NCBI GenBank assembly: GCA_033239005.1
Contig: BSQZ01000005.1
Span: 1,454,501 to 1,518,500 of the forward strand
DNA length: 64,000 nucleotides
Direction of reading: 5' to 3'
DNA from: Lamellibrachia satsuma
Lineage: Eukaryota; Annelida; Polychaeta; Sabellida; Siboglinidae
In this document: positions 62,767 through 64,000 of the stretch, one piece after another
How the letters are laid out: every line of letters starts with the position of its first letter
Numbering within the stretch: the stretch's first letter is position 1
Notes under the pieces: generated by a model
Seen by the model: the letters and a program-made list of their open reading frames with translations, nothing else
What the model was told of the DNA's origin: nothing
Databases searched by the model: none
Made by a program: the position numbers and the translations under genes

Positions 62767-63612
62767 CTAACTCTGTGTCTTCGCCTCCTGCAATTTCTCC
62801 AAGAGTTCGTCCGCGTCCTCTCCCGTCTTCACTTTGATTAGCATGCTGACGGGCTTGTTGTCGTCGCTGCTGCCGTCTAGTGGTGGGTTCGGCACGCAGA
62901 TCAGCGTGACATTGTTCTTGCCTTGTCGACTCATCGGCATACTGCTCGACAGCATGATGTTCAACAGTATGTTGCCTGCAGCAGCAGAAGACACGCATGT
63001 CAGCTTACAGTGTGTGTGCTGACATCAGTCCGGTAAACTTACTTGGAAAAGTATGTTTATAGTAAAAAATAACTTAGTTTAAAATCTTGCTTTATACAAA
63101 ACAACAGTTACTGTCAATGGCTACTAGTTAAATCAGTGGATATATTGTGCGTCCGTTGTAATGTCTATAGTAGGAAAAATACGTAGCTGACATTATAATG
63201 CATACTCAAACACAGCATTATACTGGTCAACTGGCATTGTTTGGAAAATTCTTTTTTTCAACTGCAGATTAGAATCGTATACCAGATTTGAACATTCACC
63301 CATACGAGCATAGTCCGCCAGCAATGTCAGTGGTCTAATCATGACCCAACATACGCGGGTACGTGCACAGTTTGGAAGATGTGCACTGTAACAGATGTGA
63401 ATAATAAATGCATTTTAAGTATTTGTTAACCAACTACAAAACAATCTCTGTTCTGATGACGTTTGTCTACACACTTGTACCTATGTAATGCCTTACCGAG
63501 ACTGGTGTCTGCCCGGATCAGTAGCTGTGTCTTGCCACTGCACGGCTTCAGATGAAGGTTGCCTACTCCCTTCTCCTTCCAGCTGTTATCTCGCTGTACA
63601 AACAACTTGCAC
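62767..63612 (-). CDS. NUP50: NUP50 C-terminal Ran-binding domain, last two exons
   Basis: Exons are 63612-63497 and 62975-62767, joined in phase by CTCG|GTAAGG and TGCAG|GC. The sequence runs CKLFVQRDNSWKEKGVGNLH, LKP..GKTQLLIRADTSLGN, ILLN, then GKNNVTLICVPNPP and PVSMLIKVKTGEDADELLEK to the stop. This is the C-terminal RanBD of NUP50/Npap60, recognisable by VGNLHLKP, (V/I)RADT.LGN and VPNPP. Known role: a mobile nucleoporin at the nuclear basket that binds importin-alpha and RanGTP and helps disassemble import complexes. The N-terminal importin-binding and FG-repeat parts lie beyond the right edge. The gene is convergent with the FAM187-like gene. Confidence 0.93.
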
Positions 63613-64000
63613 CTGCAAACAACCATTGTCAAAGTACAACCTCAGCAGCATAACATACTCGCAGCGGCAACGAGTGGCAACCCATGTGGGCATTTGTAAC
63701 ATTTAACATATGGGATTTAAATCCTGTCACCACAAATGATTTCATTATCCACAGAGTTATCAGTAACTTGTTCGTAAAACAAGTTTTTTGGATCTTGTAT
63801 GGCCCAAGCAGCAACATGTATTACAACTTCGCATCAGAAAGACACTTCATAAAGTGGGTAGGAGAGACTAAGGAGAACCTGACAGTTACAAACAAACTGA
63901 ACTTTAGCCCTGGGTCGGCTTCAATTACAACTGTGTAATCAATTACAAATTGATATATTTTTGACAATATAATCAATTTATTACAAAGCTCTAATTGGCC
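63613..64000 (-). other. Intron of NUP50 running off the window
   Basis: Begins at the acceptor TTTGCAG (63619-63613, minus strand). No further NUP50 exon is recognised before the edge. Confidence 0.5.

Noticed and set aside
62588..62998. Minus-strand 136-codon frame overlapping the last NUP50 exon
   Set aside because: Out-of-frame shadow; the NUP50 frame carries the conserved RanBD residues.

Overview
This is a window of an animal nuclear genome, most likely a marine invertebrate bilaterian, though the species cannot be fixed from the sequence. The evidence is spliced genes with GT-AG introns and small exons, a metazoan-type FAM187-like gene, a GT10 fucosyltransferase pair, NUP50, a tRNA-Gly(GCC), many degraded non-LTR retrotransposons, SINEs and very long microsatellites. 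Most of the window is intron, repeat or unassigned AT-rich DNA, and most long open frames in it are artefacts of stop-free simple repeats.

Six protein-coding genes can be assembled, each supported by splice-phase agreement. (1) The 5' exon of a type II Golgi fucosyltransferase runs off the left edge (1-687, minus). (2) A paralogue with two exons lies at 8888-10601 (minus). (3) A four-exon gene for a small secreted-side Cys-rich single-pass membrane protein spans 16581-27506 (minus); I do not recognise its family. (4) A two-exon gene for a charged intracellular protein spans 34944-41124 (minus, unrecognised); its 5 kb intron holds two minisatellites. (5) A 14-exon FAM187-like gene spans 49115-61919 (plus): signal peptide, two Ig domains around a TSP1-like motif, one membrane span and a long Ser/Thr/Gly tail. 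(6) The last two exons of NUP50 (Ran-binding domain) lie at 62767-63612 (minus), convergent with gene 5. A tRNA-Gly(GCC) lies antisense inside an intron of gene 5.

Mobile DNA: CR1/L2-type LINEs at 22.9-26.9 kb and 47.4-48.8 kb, several fragments of another LINE family, a Ty3/gypsy pol fragment at 45.3-46.6 kb, three copies of one tRNA-derived SINE, a 723-bp TIR element flanked by TA, and a 1.1-kb TIR element filled with ATGCAAAT octamers sitting inside a TA array.

Tandem repeats: (CA)n of about 0.9 kb, three CCGA/TCGG arrays, arrays with 37, 39, 44 and 55-bp units, and a duplicated CCATGG-rich block in which a GCCGT array has grown. I saw no bacterial-style operon, CRISPR array or defence system. 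The strongest candidates for undescribed biology are the Cys-rich membrane protein, the octamer-loaded element, the double-dyad 55-bp repeat and the minisatellite that grew inside a LINE reverse transcriptase.
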